Position numbers and translations under genes: made by a program. Below the pieces are notes generated by a model, which searched no databases, was not told the DNA's origin, and saw nothing but the letters and a program-made list of their open reading frames with translations. A stretch of 64,000 bases of DNA, taken from assembly GCA_022579005.1 (NCBI GenBank), contig MU401472.1, positions 1-64,000 of the forward strand, given 5' to 3'. Numbering within the stretch: position 1 is the first letter of the stretch; every line of letters begins with the position of its first letter. This DNA comes from Poronia punctata. Taxonomy: Eukaryota; Ascomycota; Sordariomycetes; Xylariales; Xylariaceae. Shown piece by piece: positions 22,208 through 35,253 of this stretch.

Positions 22208-23162
22208 TTAGAGCAGTAGGGCAAATGCCCAGTTCGGATTCGCGTCGTGAGACTTTTTCAAGTCGCTCTTCAACCAACATCGATGCTCTGGTCCCTTATC
22301 GCCTTTGATGAACCCCCAACCACAACCCACGCAGCCTGGTGTGCCGGCGCAGTTATCGATGCAATCCGTCACATTGACTGTAGGTATATTCGTAATGTCA
22401 ATCGCACCGTCTCCCTCGCCATAATCGACGCCGCAAAGACGTAAGAATCTCTTCGTCGAGCCGGGAACCCTATATGTGGTCCCGTTTACCGCCGGACAGC
22501 CCGTGTCAACTTCAGCCGTGGGCGCTGGCATGTGTGTGGATGTGGATGCGGCGCTCGAAGTTGCTGTTGTCGTTCTAGTATGCGAAGATGTAGTACTAAT
22601 GATGCTCGAACTATACCGGGATGGGTAAGCAAAGAGGCACATAGGTGTCTAATGAAGTCTTCTTATGGATTTTGGCATTGGGGACTTAGACTTACGTAAC
22701 CCCATCGGAGTTTTGGGCGTTTTTCGAACCACTGCTGCCCCGGCCCTGACTTGTCCCAACTCCCACACCCACCCCAATTACCACAATCAGGACAAGTATG
22801 ATGGTTGTTAACAAGGTCCAGAACCATTGACTCGGTAACCCTAATATTCGTCGGCCGCTCGTACTCGTCGGTTCGCTATCCGGCGTATTAGACCATGCCC
22901 TATCCCCCGGTCGGGGCTGTTCGAGAGATCGTTGCGGCGGCGTCGCGTCTCCGAGCCATGATGAGGGGTCATTGTTCTTGTTGGCGGCCCCGAAATATGC
23001 GCGAGCGGCTTCCTTGTATCGGTTGTACTCTTGCTGGGAAAAGAAGTCGTATCCGCGGAATTCGACTTTTTCTGACGGCTCCTCCCCGGCCGGCCCGGGC
23101 GTAGGTGATTGTTGTTGTCGCGGGTGGCCAGGCACGACGTTAGCGGACTCTTCCGTCGCCAT
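22208..23162 (-). CDS. Single-pass membrane protein with PAN/Apple-like ectodomain
   Basis: Two exons, 23162-22696 and 22610-22208, encode 289 residues. The ATG at 23162 (MATEESANVVPG) is the first Met in frame. The N-terminal part (about 115 residues) is hydrophilic, Pro/Gln-rich and contains FRGYDFFSQQEYNRYKEAA. One transmembrane helix follows (WFWTLLTTIILVLIVVIGVG, about residues 116-137). After the intron comes a Ser/Thr-rich stalk and a Cys-rich domain of about 95 residues (GCPAVNGTTYRV, DCIDNCAGTPGCVGCGW, HRCWLKSDL) that resembles the PAN/Apple fold of fungal cell-surface proteins, which can bind protein or carbohydrate. With no signal peptide and an internal helix, the N-terminus is probably cytosolic. 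The partner is unknown. Confidence 0.8.
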
Positions 23163-24637
23163 GCCTATCCGTGAGTTCAAGATTGAGTTGCTGCTACCTC
23201 ATGGCGAGTGGTTTGGTTGCGATGCGAAAGAATGGAAACCAAAAGATTCCACGGGCGCGGAAAGGTGAAGATGGAGCAGAGGACAGTCACATTCACAATC
23301 GCATTGACTAATTCTAGAGATGCGGAATTGTGACACAAGACAATAGATAGATGGATGATATTTCTGGTGTTTTGACGGATTCGAAGGGAGTCTGCTTGCT
23401 CTCTCCTTTGCCAATTGCTTCCTCTACTACCTACCATCTCCTCGTACCATAGCAACGGTTCTAACCTTAGCCCATTCTTACCTCATCACATTGTGCGCCA
23501 CGGGCACGCGTTAGGTGTGATTTTGTAGGGGACCCCAGTCAATTGTACTGCCTTAATCTCGCGAAGAGGCTCGAAAAAGCATGGCGAGCATCCTTCGTGG
23601 GGTCAGCTACACGTGGTTAGGCTCTTTTTATGCTAGTCACCCCCTTGCATGCTTTTACCCAAGATGGTTTATCGCGTAGATCTTTCTTGCGTCCTGACTT
23701 TGTGCTGAAAAGACTCGATTAGTTTCACCTTGGCCGTGCTTGGCATCTGCGTCACGGGTAGTCGGTGCGCTATTGTAGAAAATAATTGGACTCCGATCTT
23801 GATGACTAACAAATGTTGGTGTACTCAAAAGTAAATTATCACCATGAGTGTCGATACCGCGCCGTAGTCGAAAGTACTAAAAATAAAATAAAACGCAAAA
23901 CATCCCATGAGGATTTGCTTACTGCGCAGAACACAGTTCCATTGTGTCTATCAGCACGTAGGACTTGTAACATGCGCCTCTTTACAGTTGCAAATGGACC
24001 CCCAAGTATCACAGGCGAGTTTAAATAATGCGCGATGATTTTGAACTACCACATCGTTACATATTTCCGCCTTGAGGGATCACTGATTAGGAGTTATAAA
24101 TCGAATAATGGCCACGATTGCGACCTCATTCAATGCGAAGACCAAACTGCTAAGAATGTCCCTAACCTTAGGAACTGGCGTAATTGATATGACGGGTATC
24201 TCTTACAAGTAATTCCACATCACCCCTACATGAACATCAAGACTAATAAAAATGTATGTTAAAATGATGCGTCGCCAAAAAGGGGAGAGCACGCAGATCG
24301 CGATGCGATATTGCCTTTTCCCGTATTATTTATCCAATTCGCTGCTACCTACCTCTTGATAATAGCCATGAAAGGAGGTGTGGTTCGAGTCTGGGTTCAT
24401 CAAGTGCCGTTTAACCCCCCCCTTCCCATCAACATATTTTCATCTGGCTATTCTCACCGGAATAACACAGCTCCTCAACATCCTTAATCCACGACTCCAA
24501 AACTGAAAAGTAAAGAGACAATATAAAGGATGATCTGCCCCCCAAGCAGACAGACAGACATGGCTCTACCTACTCGACAAAAATACATAAGCTAACCATC
24601 AACAAACCCAGAATCTACCAGTAAAAAAATATCCAAA
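23163..24637. other. Divergent intergenic region
   Basis: Separates the membrane protein gene (minus) from the DUF8021 gene (plus), so promoters of both should lie here. Apart from the TATA-like site at 24522 no specific elements were identified; small open frames overlap on both strands. Confidence 0.45.
24522..24527 (+). promoter_or_regulatory. Probable TATA box of the DUF8021 gene
   Basis: TATAAA 111 bp upstream of the ATG at 24638, within a pyrimidine- and adenine-rich leader. Position and sequence only. Confidence 0.5.
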
Positions 24638-25511
24638 ATGCGCCTCCTAACCCTAACCCCCCTCCTCGCGCTCAGCAAAATAACAACAGCCCAATGCACG
24701 CGTGACTCCCTAACCCTCATAACCCAGTCCCTCCTAACCGCGCAAACAACCGGCTCCCCATCCCTCCTCGGTCCTCTCTCCGAAATAACCTATCTCGAAC
24801 AATTCCTCCCGGCCAACATCTCAACCTCCATCCTCTCCACCCCTATCCCATTAGCTTTCAACCGCAGCTTACTCGACACCACTTCCTGCGCAACATACAC
24901 CGAGATGATATCCGTCACCACCACCACCACCCTTAACAATTCCCACCCCTACGTAATCGGCACACAGATATACGTCAACCCGTCCACCAACACCATCACA
25001 AACATCAGCTCGTTAGTCACCGACCAGGGGGATTGGTTATTCAACGCCACGGGGACGTTGTATTGGGCTTCGAGGGAACGGTGGGACGTGATTCCCGAGT
25101 CGGGACGTGATTCGAGAGAGACGATTAAAGCGGCTGCGGATGCGTATGCCGATGTCTTTGATGATAAGTCTGTCGAGGTCCCCTGGGGTCGGCCTTGTGC
25201 GAGGTTGGAAGGGGGGATGTATACTGGGACCGGGGAGGAGAGTGATAGGTGTGATGTCGGGATTCCTAGTGGTAAGCACAGTCACAACACCTCAACAGTT
25301 GTAAAAAAAAAAAAGTTTCTTTTGGCTTACGTGAAAAAAATAAAAAACATATATAGGCGTGAAGCTGTCGAATCGTCGCTATGTCATCGATGAGACGCTG
25401 GGAGCGGTGGATGTTTTTATCGATTTTGCTTCGATTCCTGATAGTCATGAGTTTCGCGTCGAGAAGGGAAAGCTTCGCTATGTACACACCATCACCGTCA
25501 TGGGAGGATGA
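24638..25511 (+). CDS. Secreted DUF8021-like protein
   Basis: Two exons, 24638-25271 and 25357-25511, encode 262 residues. A signal peptide (MRLLTLTPLLALSKITTAQ) precedes a mature protein with several N-glycosylation sites (NISTS, NRSL, NNSH, NISS, NATG). The second exon completes the C-terminus: SNRRYVIDETLGAVDVFIDF, then PDSHEFRVEKGKLRYVHTIT. That pattern of a beta-rich, SnoaL/NTF2-like end with PDSHEFRVE and LRYVHT(I/M)T is what I associate with fungal secreted proteins annotated DUF8021. The intron has a GTAAGC donor and an ATATAG acceptor and contains an A-rich tract; reading through it would give a Lys-rich, unlikely end. Function is unknown; secretion is predicted. Confidence 0.8.
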
Positions 25512-26102
25512 GGCATGTTTGGTCAGGGTTAAATGCTGACTTATTTGTGTATACCTAACCCCCCTATTCGCAGGATACTAGGTTGAGCCGTTTCGCCTGG
25601 TTTGATTATATTCATATTGCGCCATGTGTGTTGTGATGCCCCTTGTTTTATGTTTTAGACCATATCGGTCTCAGTCATGCAGAAACAGTCAGATGAGAGA
25701 GACAATGCCATCCATATTCCAGACAATTATTTCATTCAGCAGGTACATATGGGCTATCTATGGTTGGTCGAAAATACTCGGCCAAGCAGTTCCTGCCCAT
25801 GTTATTACCCGCTGACTACCCAGGTATTTGCTCGCTCAAATGATCCCGTAGAATATTCGTAGCAGAAAGCAAATAGAACCTCGAACATCCGAACAAGGTC
25901 TCATGCGCTTCATCCTTGCAAGCAAACTCATAAAAGGCACAATGCGTAACGCTGTTGGCTTCCACCACACGAGAAGGAGGTCTCAAGTTCCTAGACCTCG
26001 AAGCCAATGAATTCTCCCAAAGTTGCATATGCCTCGTGCGCCGTTCATGCAATCGGTCGGCCTAATGACGGATCCGAATTGAAATTAATCACCCAACACT
26101 CT
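25512..26102. other. Convergent 3' spacer
   Basis: Lies between the ends of the DUF8021 gene (plus) and the kinase gene (minus). No credible gene seen; presumably 3' UTRs and terminators. Confidence 0.45.
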
Positions 26103-28310
26103 TCAAACTTCTTGACCTTCTTCCTCCTCGGGAAACCTGAGCCCGCCTTCTATCTCCATCGCGCCTCGGACCCATTCGTGTTCGCTAACCTGCTTCAGCG
26201 GCCAGCGGCTTCTGGCACGTTTCAACAAGCCTTCCGTAATCTCCATCGCGCCTTTAAGCCCGCTCTGTTCGAATAGGGCAACGTTGGCGTCGTGGTCGCC
26301 GTCGTCTCCAGCGTACTTGATCCAGCTCCACTCGACCCGTGCAATGCGATGACTGGTTCTGCTTCGCATTCTCTGATAATCGTTTGCGCCAGGAGGCGGA
26401 TCGAACGGGAGTCTCGACTCGAGTAGAGCGTAGAGTAACACACCTAGGGACCAGGCATCGGTAGCCCGGCCATCGTACGGCTGTCCTAGAATCACTTCTG
26501 GCGCCGCGTAGTCATCGGAACCGCACCGTGTTTCGAGTTTCTCGTCGTCAGCCACCCGCCGTGAGAGGCCGAGATCTGTGACAGTCACCACAGGGTAAGG
26601 ATATGTCGTCCAGTCCCGGGTTGTGCTGCTAAGCTCGGATGGGGGGATATTGACGAGAACATCTATTCCAAATTAGCATATTTGCTGACAGACCAGTTCT
26701 AATTTCGTTTGCTACTTACTCTCGAGCTTAATATCCCTATGGACGATCCTGCGTTCGTGTAGATATTGGACGGCGCCGACAATCTCTCCGAATATCCTCC
26801 TGAGGAGCGGCGGCTTTAGTGCGTCTCCGTGACCGGATGCCACGTCGAACAAGTCACCACCCGGACAGTAGCTCAAAACCAAGAGGGCCCTGGTAGGTTC
26901 GATGTTCCAGGCCTTCAAATGCACCAACGAGGGATGATGAACCGATCGCATGATGTCGAGTTCCCGTTTCAAGCTCATCTCGATTCTATCTTCCGAGGCG
27001 CCACCTTTAGGGCCATGCTCACAGATCTTGATGGCAACCAGAGACTTCCGATCAAGCTGAGAGCTGGCCATTTGAGCCGCCTCGCCTTCTGAGCTTGTGT
27101 GTGTCGTTGTCCTTTGGCTAACGTCTCCAGAGTCAAGTTTATTTGTCGCTAGCACCACCCTGCTGAATGTCCCTTCGCCTAGATCTTTGATTCCTCGCCA
27201 TCTCCTCAATTTCTCGTCGGTCCGGCCACGCGCCTCAAAATACTCGTACTCCGGCTTTTTGGTACCAAGTGTATCGTTGGTTTGGGATGACTCGCTAGGT
27301 GGCGGTGTCGGGGGCTTCGTGGCAGATACGATTCCACGTGATTCTGATAAATTTGGTTCTCTTCGCAAACAGGCGGCATCATCTCGACTTATTTCATCGC
27401 CCTTCCCTGTGGAGACGGTGTTTTGTCTTTTCGGGATACCCTTGGGGTCTGGCACATATTCACTGATGCTCCTATTTCGGGTATGCTCGACCTTGCCACT
27501 ACTATGCTCTGCGGCGTGTCCAACCTGAAGGCCAGCATAAACCTTTCTTCTACCCTGGTACTCGAGAGCTGCGGCCACAGACTCTCCGCTTGTTGTTATC
27601 AGAACGGAGTCGGGCATTATGGTTGGCATGGTTCGCTCTTTCGAAGGGGCACGCGCGCTAAATCGCCTCCAAGGACCAGGAGAGTCGCTTGATAGTAACG
27701 GCGAGGGAAGCGGTGTCACGTCTCCCATGGCAGATATAACAGGGCTTGGATAAGTTGAGCTTCCAGTCGAGCCCATCCCCTTGGAGAAGTGCTGCTTCCA
27801 GCTCGGGGTGCGCGCCACAGGTTGTAGATTAGAGGCCGATGTCTTTCGCTGGACTGCTAAGCCTGGTCCTGTCGTAGAAAGACGACCGGTCCGGCTTCTG
27901 GGGCTGCCGCGATGTTTTGGGGATGCAGGGAAGATATCAGTAGTAAGAGACAGTCTGTCTTTGGTATTTTCGACTGTAGGGGAGGAGTCGTGTATTAGGT
28001 CGGCGTTATTGATGGGGAAATGTTCATTTGTGGACGGGGGCGGGGCTATTGTACGGCTTTCGAATTGAATATGGCCGTTTGACAATGGCGGACTCGTTAT
28101 TGTGTCGTTGTCATAGGAGACTATTGAGGGCTCGGTGATGTGTGAATCCATTGCCCGGTTCGATTCGTAGTTGTGATGGTTGAGTTTTTCCATAGGGGCG
28201 AACCTTTGCGAGTCAGACTGCTGGGAGTTTTGGATAGCATTGGATGTCGGTCCACCGTCGTGATCGGTCATAGAGTCCACTGGTAGCGCATCAGGTGGAC
28301 TGTTTGTCAT
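26103..28310 (-). CDS. Serine/threonine protein kinase with long disordered N-terminus (PRR1/PRR2-like)
   Basis: Two exons, 28310-26720 and 26662-26103, encode 716 residues. The kinase domain starts near residue 371: glycine loop GEGTFSRV (378-385), VAIK lysine about 428 after an unusual insert of about 45 residues, catalytic HRDIKLEN completed across the intron (A joined to AT), the metal motif as DLG instead of DFG, and activation-segment end GSDDYAAPEVILGQ. The C-lobe has PYDGRATDAWSLGVLLYALLE. The first 370 residues are Ser/Thr/Pro-rich and probably regulatory. The SDDYAAPE and YDGRATDAWSLG features resemble fungal kinases annotated as PRR1/PRR2-like, a tentative subfamily call. The open frame continues 5' of 28310 but only with non-ATG codons, then a stop. 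Confidence 0.88.
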
Positions 28311-31300
28311 TGTTGGAGCGGAAGCGAGATTTCGTCGGACGGGAGCACACGGATTGCACACGCCAGGAAACACCAAGGCAATTATCGAAGACACCGGGGG
28401 TGTTACAGTTTCAGTCTGTATCAATGGCGATGACTCGATGGATGTCAGATTAGATATTCAGGTCGAGTGGAGGTCGCGCAATACCCAAAACAACGGACGT
28501 TCTTCGAGGGAGTGAGAGTCGGCGGTGACTCTTCAAAGTGTCAGTTTTGAAATGGCACAGCCGCCGCCAAGTGAGACTAGGTACCAGCAAAACCAGACTG
28601 ACAAGACGGACGCGACGAGGGGTCCGGGCCAGGCCGTCAGGCTAACTGAAAAATCCGGTTTATATTCCTATGGATCTTGGCCCAGGCCTACCCAAGATTA
28701 GGTAGGGCCAGATCAATAGGTCGAGCTGGGCGTGAGGATAAATGCGACAGGCAATAGGAAATATAAGATATAATAAGAGTGGTGACCGAAGGCGCGGGAC
28801 GAGCAACCAATGACTCCACCACGGACACAAGGCGGACACACTGGTTGGCTACCAATTTAGTGGCTCCCCTTCGTCCTGGTAAAAGGGTAACTTGCAGTTA
28901 TTCACAATCGTTGCGAATCCTTCTTCGTCCGCGTTGGCTGGCCTACGGTTTATCTGAGTAAGGACGGTCGTTTAAGTATTTAATCTAGGTAAATGATAGG
29001 TAGTCGGTCGGCCTGTCACTCGGTGTTCGGTCAGTAGAGGTAGGTTGTAGGTTTAATGAGCCCTGATGATTCAGCTGGGGAAGTAACCAAGCACAAGTGG
29101 GCATGGGTAGGATCAGGATGGATTAATTTGATTCACTCGAACTGTGATGCGTAGCGGTAAATTATGTCAGGTACTTTAGGTCGGTATAGGCCCTGTAGCT
29201 TCCGTTGCCCAAACCCTGTCGCGCCTGTTCTGGCGTAGCTAAAGAGCAAGTACCTGGAAGTGGTAGGTAATTCACAACGGTACGGAGGCTGAAACGGTCC
29301 ACGGACTGGGATCTGTTTCAAATGTGTTGAAGAAAAAGGTAATTACTTTATGCTGGACCCAAAATAAAAAGACAGTAGGAACCGAAATAAGAACTGAAAG
29401 TTCGAGACAAGAAGATAAATAATGCATGCTTGCGACGCAAACTCCCCGTGTCCCGTAAGGTTTGGCGGGACCCAAGTAGATCAACAAGCTACCGTAGGAC
29501 TTCCATAGGGCATGTGATACCATGCATATTGGAGACAAATACCTAAAATGATGCAGGCTTAGACTACACGTACAACATTTTGTAGGCTGCAGATATACGT
29601 ATACATAGCAATGTCTAATCCAGTACTGCTGAAAGTCATTTTGCTCGAGACGATACATAGGGATACGGATGCGACTTGCCTCGTGGCCGAGACTGTCATT
29701 TTCTATTCCTAAAACGCACCAGATTTATTATAGATATTTTGACGAATCACCGAGTGACCAAGAATCCTACACAAGCCTACAAATACGGTTCCAGCCATGA
29801 TCAAAGCTTAGCAAAATGATTGGTGTGACATGGTCAATTAAACTTGGATGATGCCGACTGGCGTCCACACCGATGGAAGCTTAAAAAGAACATTGCCGTG
29901 ATCATCGTTGCTTCAGCCAATTACCACCTAACCTAGTCTACAGGGTCCAAATCACTACCGTCCGATAGTTTAAAAGTGACAGCATTTGCGGCTCCAGCAG
30001 GACGCAAACCCTTTAGCAATGGGTAAGAGCGTGACAGATATGCTAATATATACAATTCCGGAGAGTTTCCAACAAGGTTCTTCCATGTACATGTACAACC
30101 TTTAGGTTCAATCTGCAAAGATCAAATAGTCGGGATTGTTGGCTGGTTTTACCTCTGCAGCCCTCTTTTACTATGCTCGCTGCCAACTGCTCGCCATTTG
30201 CCAGGTGCGCCAGGAAGGGTGGTGGGTTGGGACCTTCCTACTCGTAAATAGTATGCCACGGAAGTCACTGCCTGTTAGTAAATTGTAATGCGGTAGACGC
30301 ACTGATGTCATCCTTGGTCTGACGAATATATCACGTCTGGTCCCTTTCTTTGTCCCATCCGTTACTCTTTGTCCCATCCGTTACTAATCTTGAACCAATA
30401 AGTTGGAATGTACGGAGCACGGTCTCTTTCTTCCAGCCTAATTGGGCCATGCTCCAAGTCCACATCCGAAAACGGGCCAACGTATGTACTCAGTCAGTCA
30501 GTCGGTACAATAAAGTGTCAGGGATAATGTGCTTGTTCTTATGATACACAGGACCTGGAAAGTCTAGGTTAGGCTTATTGAGTTTACTAGCCTAGATGAT
30601 ATGGGAGAGTCAGTATACGTTCAACATTAAGTAAAATTGTGGCTATGTCACCGTATGTGTGATGAACCGGAACGGTTCCGGGGGTGGTGCATCGACCCTT
30701 GACTTTTGCACCGTCACCTGACCACCGGTGACGAGGCTACCATACCATTAGACGCTCGAAAATTTATGCAGCATAGGTGCCCGGATGGGAGGTTTGCGCA
30801 TACCTTGCCTTGCCTTGCCAGTACGACAGGCGAGGATATTGGAACACACAGGTTCAAGTCCTCCCCAATCCCACCAAGTCTCTAAAGACATATCATCTCA
30901 AGACACGCATACTTACTAAGCTAGGACTTGTACTTTTCAGGACAAGCAGGCTGTGTCATTGGCATGTTTTGCTAACATAGGAGACAAGTCGACACTCCTC
31001 GTATCCTGGCTGAAGAGATCCGCGTCCATCGTCGCAACCTCAGCCCCTGACTGATCTCCTTTTGGCCTCGATGCAACCATAGCATTTTCATTTCTGGAAT
31101 GTCATCAATGTCAGATAAAAGCCGGTGTCCGCAACATGCGGGGAAGCGGAGAGTTGCCGCTTCTTGCCACAACCTCGGATGGCTTCGCTTGGTCGTCATG
31201 TCGTGCCTTCTGACGGTATTCCTATATGATGGGAAGCCAATGACTTGGCTCTTTATTTCTCCAGATCTTGGTCGTATCCGATGACCTCGTGGCATTTTGT

Positions 31301-31620
31301 AGTAATTCACATTACGACCATTTATGTTCTTATTGTTAAGAGTATCTGGCTAAATAGCAAGCTCCTCCCCCTTTCCATGAAACTGACGGTCGTAGTGAAC
31401 CGGATGTGTGGATCCGCTGCATCCATGACAAGAGGAAACAATTAAGCACAATAGGGGTCAATGATCATTGTAGGTAGGCCAGCTAACCTATCCAAATCTC
31501 CATGGCAAAAAGATATAGATTTTCTTTTTTTTTCAAAAACTTGTACACCATACATCTTCAAGGTCTTTACACTAGTCAGCATTGGTTTACGTATTCCATC
31601 AGTACGTGAACCACGCTGGC
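28311..31620. other. Divergent intergenic region, gene-free
   Basis: About 3.3 kb between the kinase gene (minus) and the FAD monooxygenase gene (plus). Open frames are short; the longest minus-strand frame (29272-29658) does not resemble a protein I know. A B-box-like word at 30851 was examined for a tRNA and rejected. Confidence 0.5.
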
Positions 31621-33865
31621 ATGCAAGGCCAGAAAGCAAAGATGTCCCAGGCGCAAAATCTGGCACCCAATGGGTGTACTAATGGGGTTCGCGATTCCTT
31701 GTCCATAAAGGACGAGCCGTTAGATGGCCACCGTCGACTGAAGGTGCGCATAGTCGGCGCAGGTCTCTCTGGCATATATCTCGGAATCAGGATACCACAG
31801 CGGCTGCGCAATGTCGACCTAGCGATATATGAGAAGGAAGAGAGCGTTGGTGGCACTTGGTGGGTGAACAAATATCCAGGTATGTAATCACTTAGACCGC
31901 TTTTGTGACGGATGAGCACTGGCAGTGTTGCTGCCATCTCTAGCAATACCGGTATCCTTCGTCCATTTCCAGCCAAGAAAGAAAAAAAGAAAAACTCCTA
32001 AACAATTATGCGATGGAAGCTCACTTTTGATAGGCGTTGCTTGTGACATCCCAGCTCACTCATACCAATACACCTTCAATCCGAACCCGAATTGGTCTTC
32101 CTTCTACGCACCAGGACACGAGATCCACGCCTACCTACAAGAAACGGCGGAAAGGTTTGGCGCCGCAAGATTTGTAAAACTTTCTCACGAGGTCCTATCG
32201 TGCAAATGGAATGAAGAGGTTAAAAGATGGTATGTCCCTAGATAGTGCCGAGCATGCCTGGGGCCCGATCAGGGGACGAGGAGGAAGGAATGGCATTAAC
32301 TTCGAATACAGGGCTCTAGAAATAAAGAAGGTCGACACGGGAGATATCTTCGAGGACGATGCGGATGTGTTGATTGTAGCCCGGGGTGGCCTGAGCAATC
32401 CATCTTGGCCACGGACCGATGGTTTACACGATTTTAGGGGAGAACTTATGCACTCGGCAAAGTGGAACGAGAAGTAAGGCCTGATTCCCTTCCCCTTTAT
32501 GAATAACTTGAGCTTATGGGAAAATAAGATGTGACTTTAGAAACAAGAGAATCGGTATCATAGGGAACGGATCGAGCGCCATCCAAATCGTGCCCAGCTT
32601 ACAACGGGTAAAGGGGGCAAAGTTGTCCTGCTTTGTCAGGAGTAAAACCTGGATCTTGAATCCTTTGGGAGACGGTGAGAACTTTGCCAGACCGGTGTCA
32701 AGATTTCTTAGACTCTGTAACTAACCGGAATGACTTATCAAGCCGTCATGGAAAAGCTCGGGCTAGATCTGAAAAGCTTGGACTGTAAGTCGTTACCATG
32801 GATGGGAGAGGCCGTGTTCTAATGACTGGACTTGTAGTCACGCCCAAACAACGCTTGGAATTTGCCGGGGACCCAAAGAAACTTTATGAATTTCGAAAAG
32901 CAATCGAGGTGGACGGAAATACCATACACGAGGTCTCCTTGCGGGAATCGGACCTACAACGAGGTGCGGTAGCAGTATTTAGCGAGGCCATGCGACAACG
33001 GCTTAGGTCTAGGCCTGAGATTGCCAAATTTCTCATCCCGTCCTTCGGCGTTGGCTGCCGAAGACCGACGCCCGGGCCAGGATATCTTGAGGCACTGGTC
33101 CAAGAGAACGTCGACTTTGTTACGGAGAGAATCTCCAGTTTGACCCGAAATAGCGTCAAACTCGAGTCGGGGCGGGAAATTCCGCTCGATGTTGTCGTTT
33201 GCGCAACTGGATTCCAAACCTCCGCGGCGCCCCCATTCCCAATCATTGGCCGGGGTGGTCTCACTCTCGCAGAGCGCTTCAAACCGTTCCCCGAGGCATA
33301 CCTCTCACTAGCCGTGGATTCCTTCCCGAACCACTTCTTAGTCCTCGGTCCGAACTCGGCAATCGGTTCTGGGTCCTTGACCAAGATTCTCGAAAGCGAG
33401 GGCGACTATATTGTGAAGTGCATCCGCAAGCTGCAGAAAGAAGACTACGCGACCATGACGGTCAAGCCAGAAAGAGTTCGCGACTGGAGCGAATACTGCC
33501 ACGAATACTTCAAGAGAACAGTGTACACGGACGAGTGCAATAGCTGGTACAAGAGCGAAGGTGGCACGGGGGATAGGATCATCGGACTCTGGCCCGGCAG
33601 CACTCTGCATGCTCTCGAGGCACTGCGCGCTCCTCGTTGGGAGGACTTTGACTTTGAGAGCCGCGACGGGCCTGGTGCGAACATGTTGAGATGGCTGGGT
33701 AACGGTTTCAGCGTCACGCATATCAAGACAGAGGGAAATGAGGGCGAGGGACAGGAATACCAGGGCGATCCCGCGTGGTATATCGAGCCCAGATTCGTCG
33801 ATATTCCAATGGAAGGTCGACCCGAAGAGGATGAAGAATTCAAGATGCGCCCGTTTTCGCATTGA
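31621..33865 (+). CDS. FAD/NADPH monooxygenase of the Baeyer-Villiger/FMO class
   Basis: Six exons: 31621-31879, 32034-32229, 32312-32473, 32541-32674, 32743-32784 and 32838-33865, giving 606 residues (599 if the ATG at 31642 is used, which has the better -3 base). Every junction restores family sequence: NKYPG-VACDIPAHSY, KRW-ALEIKKVDTG, WNEK-NKRIGIIGNGSSA, LGDA-VMEKLGLDLKSLD and LDF-TPKQRLEF. Motifs are FAD-binding GAGLSG (residues 46-51), GGTWW-NKYPG, the BVMO fingerprint-like FRGELMHSAKWN, NADP-binding GNGSSA and VVCATGF. Such enzymes insert oxygen next to ketones or oxidise heteroatoms, often in secondary metabolism or catabolism. Fingerprint position 12 is Asn where Pro or Asp is usual. 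No biosynthetic core gene lies nearby, so the substrate is unknown. Confidence 0.93.
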
Positions 33866-35253
33866 TACCGGGAACGGGCCTTTTTGTCAACCACCCTTCA
33901 GTGCCCTATATTGCCGGTGGTATCTTCATGGTTTCTCTGTACATTTCTAGGGACCGTCTCCTTCATGATGTAAACTACCTACTTACGAAAGCTGGCAAGG
34001 GTTGACAGGAGTGGGTTGTTTCGTAAGCACACTTGCTTATTTGATGTACGTAGACTCAATGGTTTTTAAAAAATAAAATTAAAAAATCACGGGCAATGGG
34101 TTTCAGATACGAATATAAGACATTCCTCTCATGGAATGCATCTCTGCCAAGATATGACTGCCTGCCCAAGAAGAGATGCTGACCTCATCTTTCGGTGGCA
34201 CTTTTGCCAGTCGCAGCTTTTTTAACTGGGGGCCTACGTCGTGAGCGTCAATACGGTCCAGCGCGTACCTACCTCGGAAATTTAACCACCAGGGTCAAAA
34301 TTACATTCTTCTTGCCTCAACTGCAGTTTGATTGTCCTTGTTCTAGGTTAAACTCATATCGACAAAATCTGTTGGGGATGCTAGTATACTTTTTTACACG
34401 TACACGTACTATTTGTTAAATATGGATGAACTTCACGAGATCACGTCCTTTTGCCACCAACGATGAAGAACTTACCCGGTAGGCTAATATGGCATAGTGT
34501 GGCTTACGTACAGAAATAGGGGATGGATTCAGATTGTGGGGGGTTTAGCCGCCCAGCTAATGTGGTACAAAACCTGGAAATGATACTCTAGCTTAGGTAG
34601 CTTGTATAAACTGGGGGGCGTTAATCAACAGAGATACTTGACGAGAAAGATCTTAAACATACTTATGTAAGATACATGTACAGGTTGAGTGAGTATAGGT
34701 CTAGGAAACATATAATATAGAAAGTTGGGGTACTAGCGACAGGCCTTTTTACTTGATGTTCTATTGATAGTATCTGATACTAGGTACGCGCATTGTAACA
34801 TTACCCGTACTCCTCCTAGCCAGTCGTGGGGAAATTATGAACCACGCTACTGGGCACCGCCCCCCTGAAATTCAAGCTTCTAGACTAGATTTTCTCAGCC
34901 CGGACAACCAACATTCGTACTCGTAGCCCCTGATCACCAGGGTCTGGATCTGCCAAGCATACTCGTAGGCGTCATCCATAATAAGGGGGGAGGGGGGGAG
35001 ACAAATGGAGAAAGACCCCTAAAATCTGAGACTGGGTTAGATAGAATACCTACCTACTTGTTTTGTTTCAGCTTTGTCCTTTTATCTCATTCTTTATTAC
35101 CTGTAAGGGTGTCCAAGTATCTAACCTTGGATACCATTTCATTTTTCTAAATCTTTACATCTTCATTTCTTTACCTAGGAACAAATCAATCCGACATACT
35201 CACAGTTAAATCGGAAGATAAAGAAACCTACCACCTACCTACCTACCTAAAAA
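33866..35253. other. Spacer between monooxygenase and small secreted protein gene
   Basis: About 1.4 kb with no credible gene. The last part, including the ACCTACCTACCTACCT run at 35232-35248, is probably the promoter and leader of the next gene. Confidence 0.45.

Noticed and set aside
24382..24398. Another B-box-like word, GGTTCGAGTCT
   Set aside because: No A-box at the right distance and no cloverleaf pairing in the flanks.
29933..30118. Minus-strand open piece ending SDGSDLDPVD with a possible upstream acceptor site
   Set aside because: No upstream exon in a compatible frame could be found, so a gene is not supported.
30783..30882. Possible tRNA gene (B-box-like GGTTCAAGTCC with a partly complementary acceptor)
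   Set aside because: A 6/7 acceptor match can be drawn with GGATGGG, but the T-stem pairs poorly, no A-box or D-arm is present, and no anticodon arm fits.
33338..33894. Long minus-strand frames (149-174 codons) over the monooxygenase last exon
   Set aside because: Shadows of a confident coding exon on the plus strand, without recognisable content.
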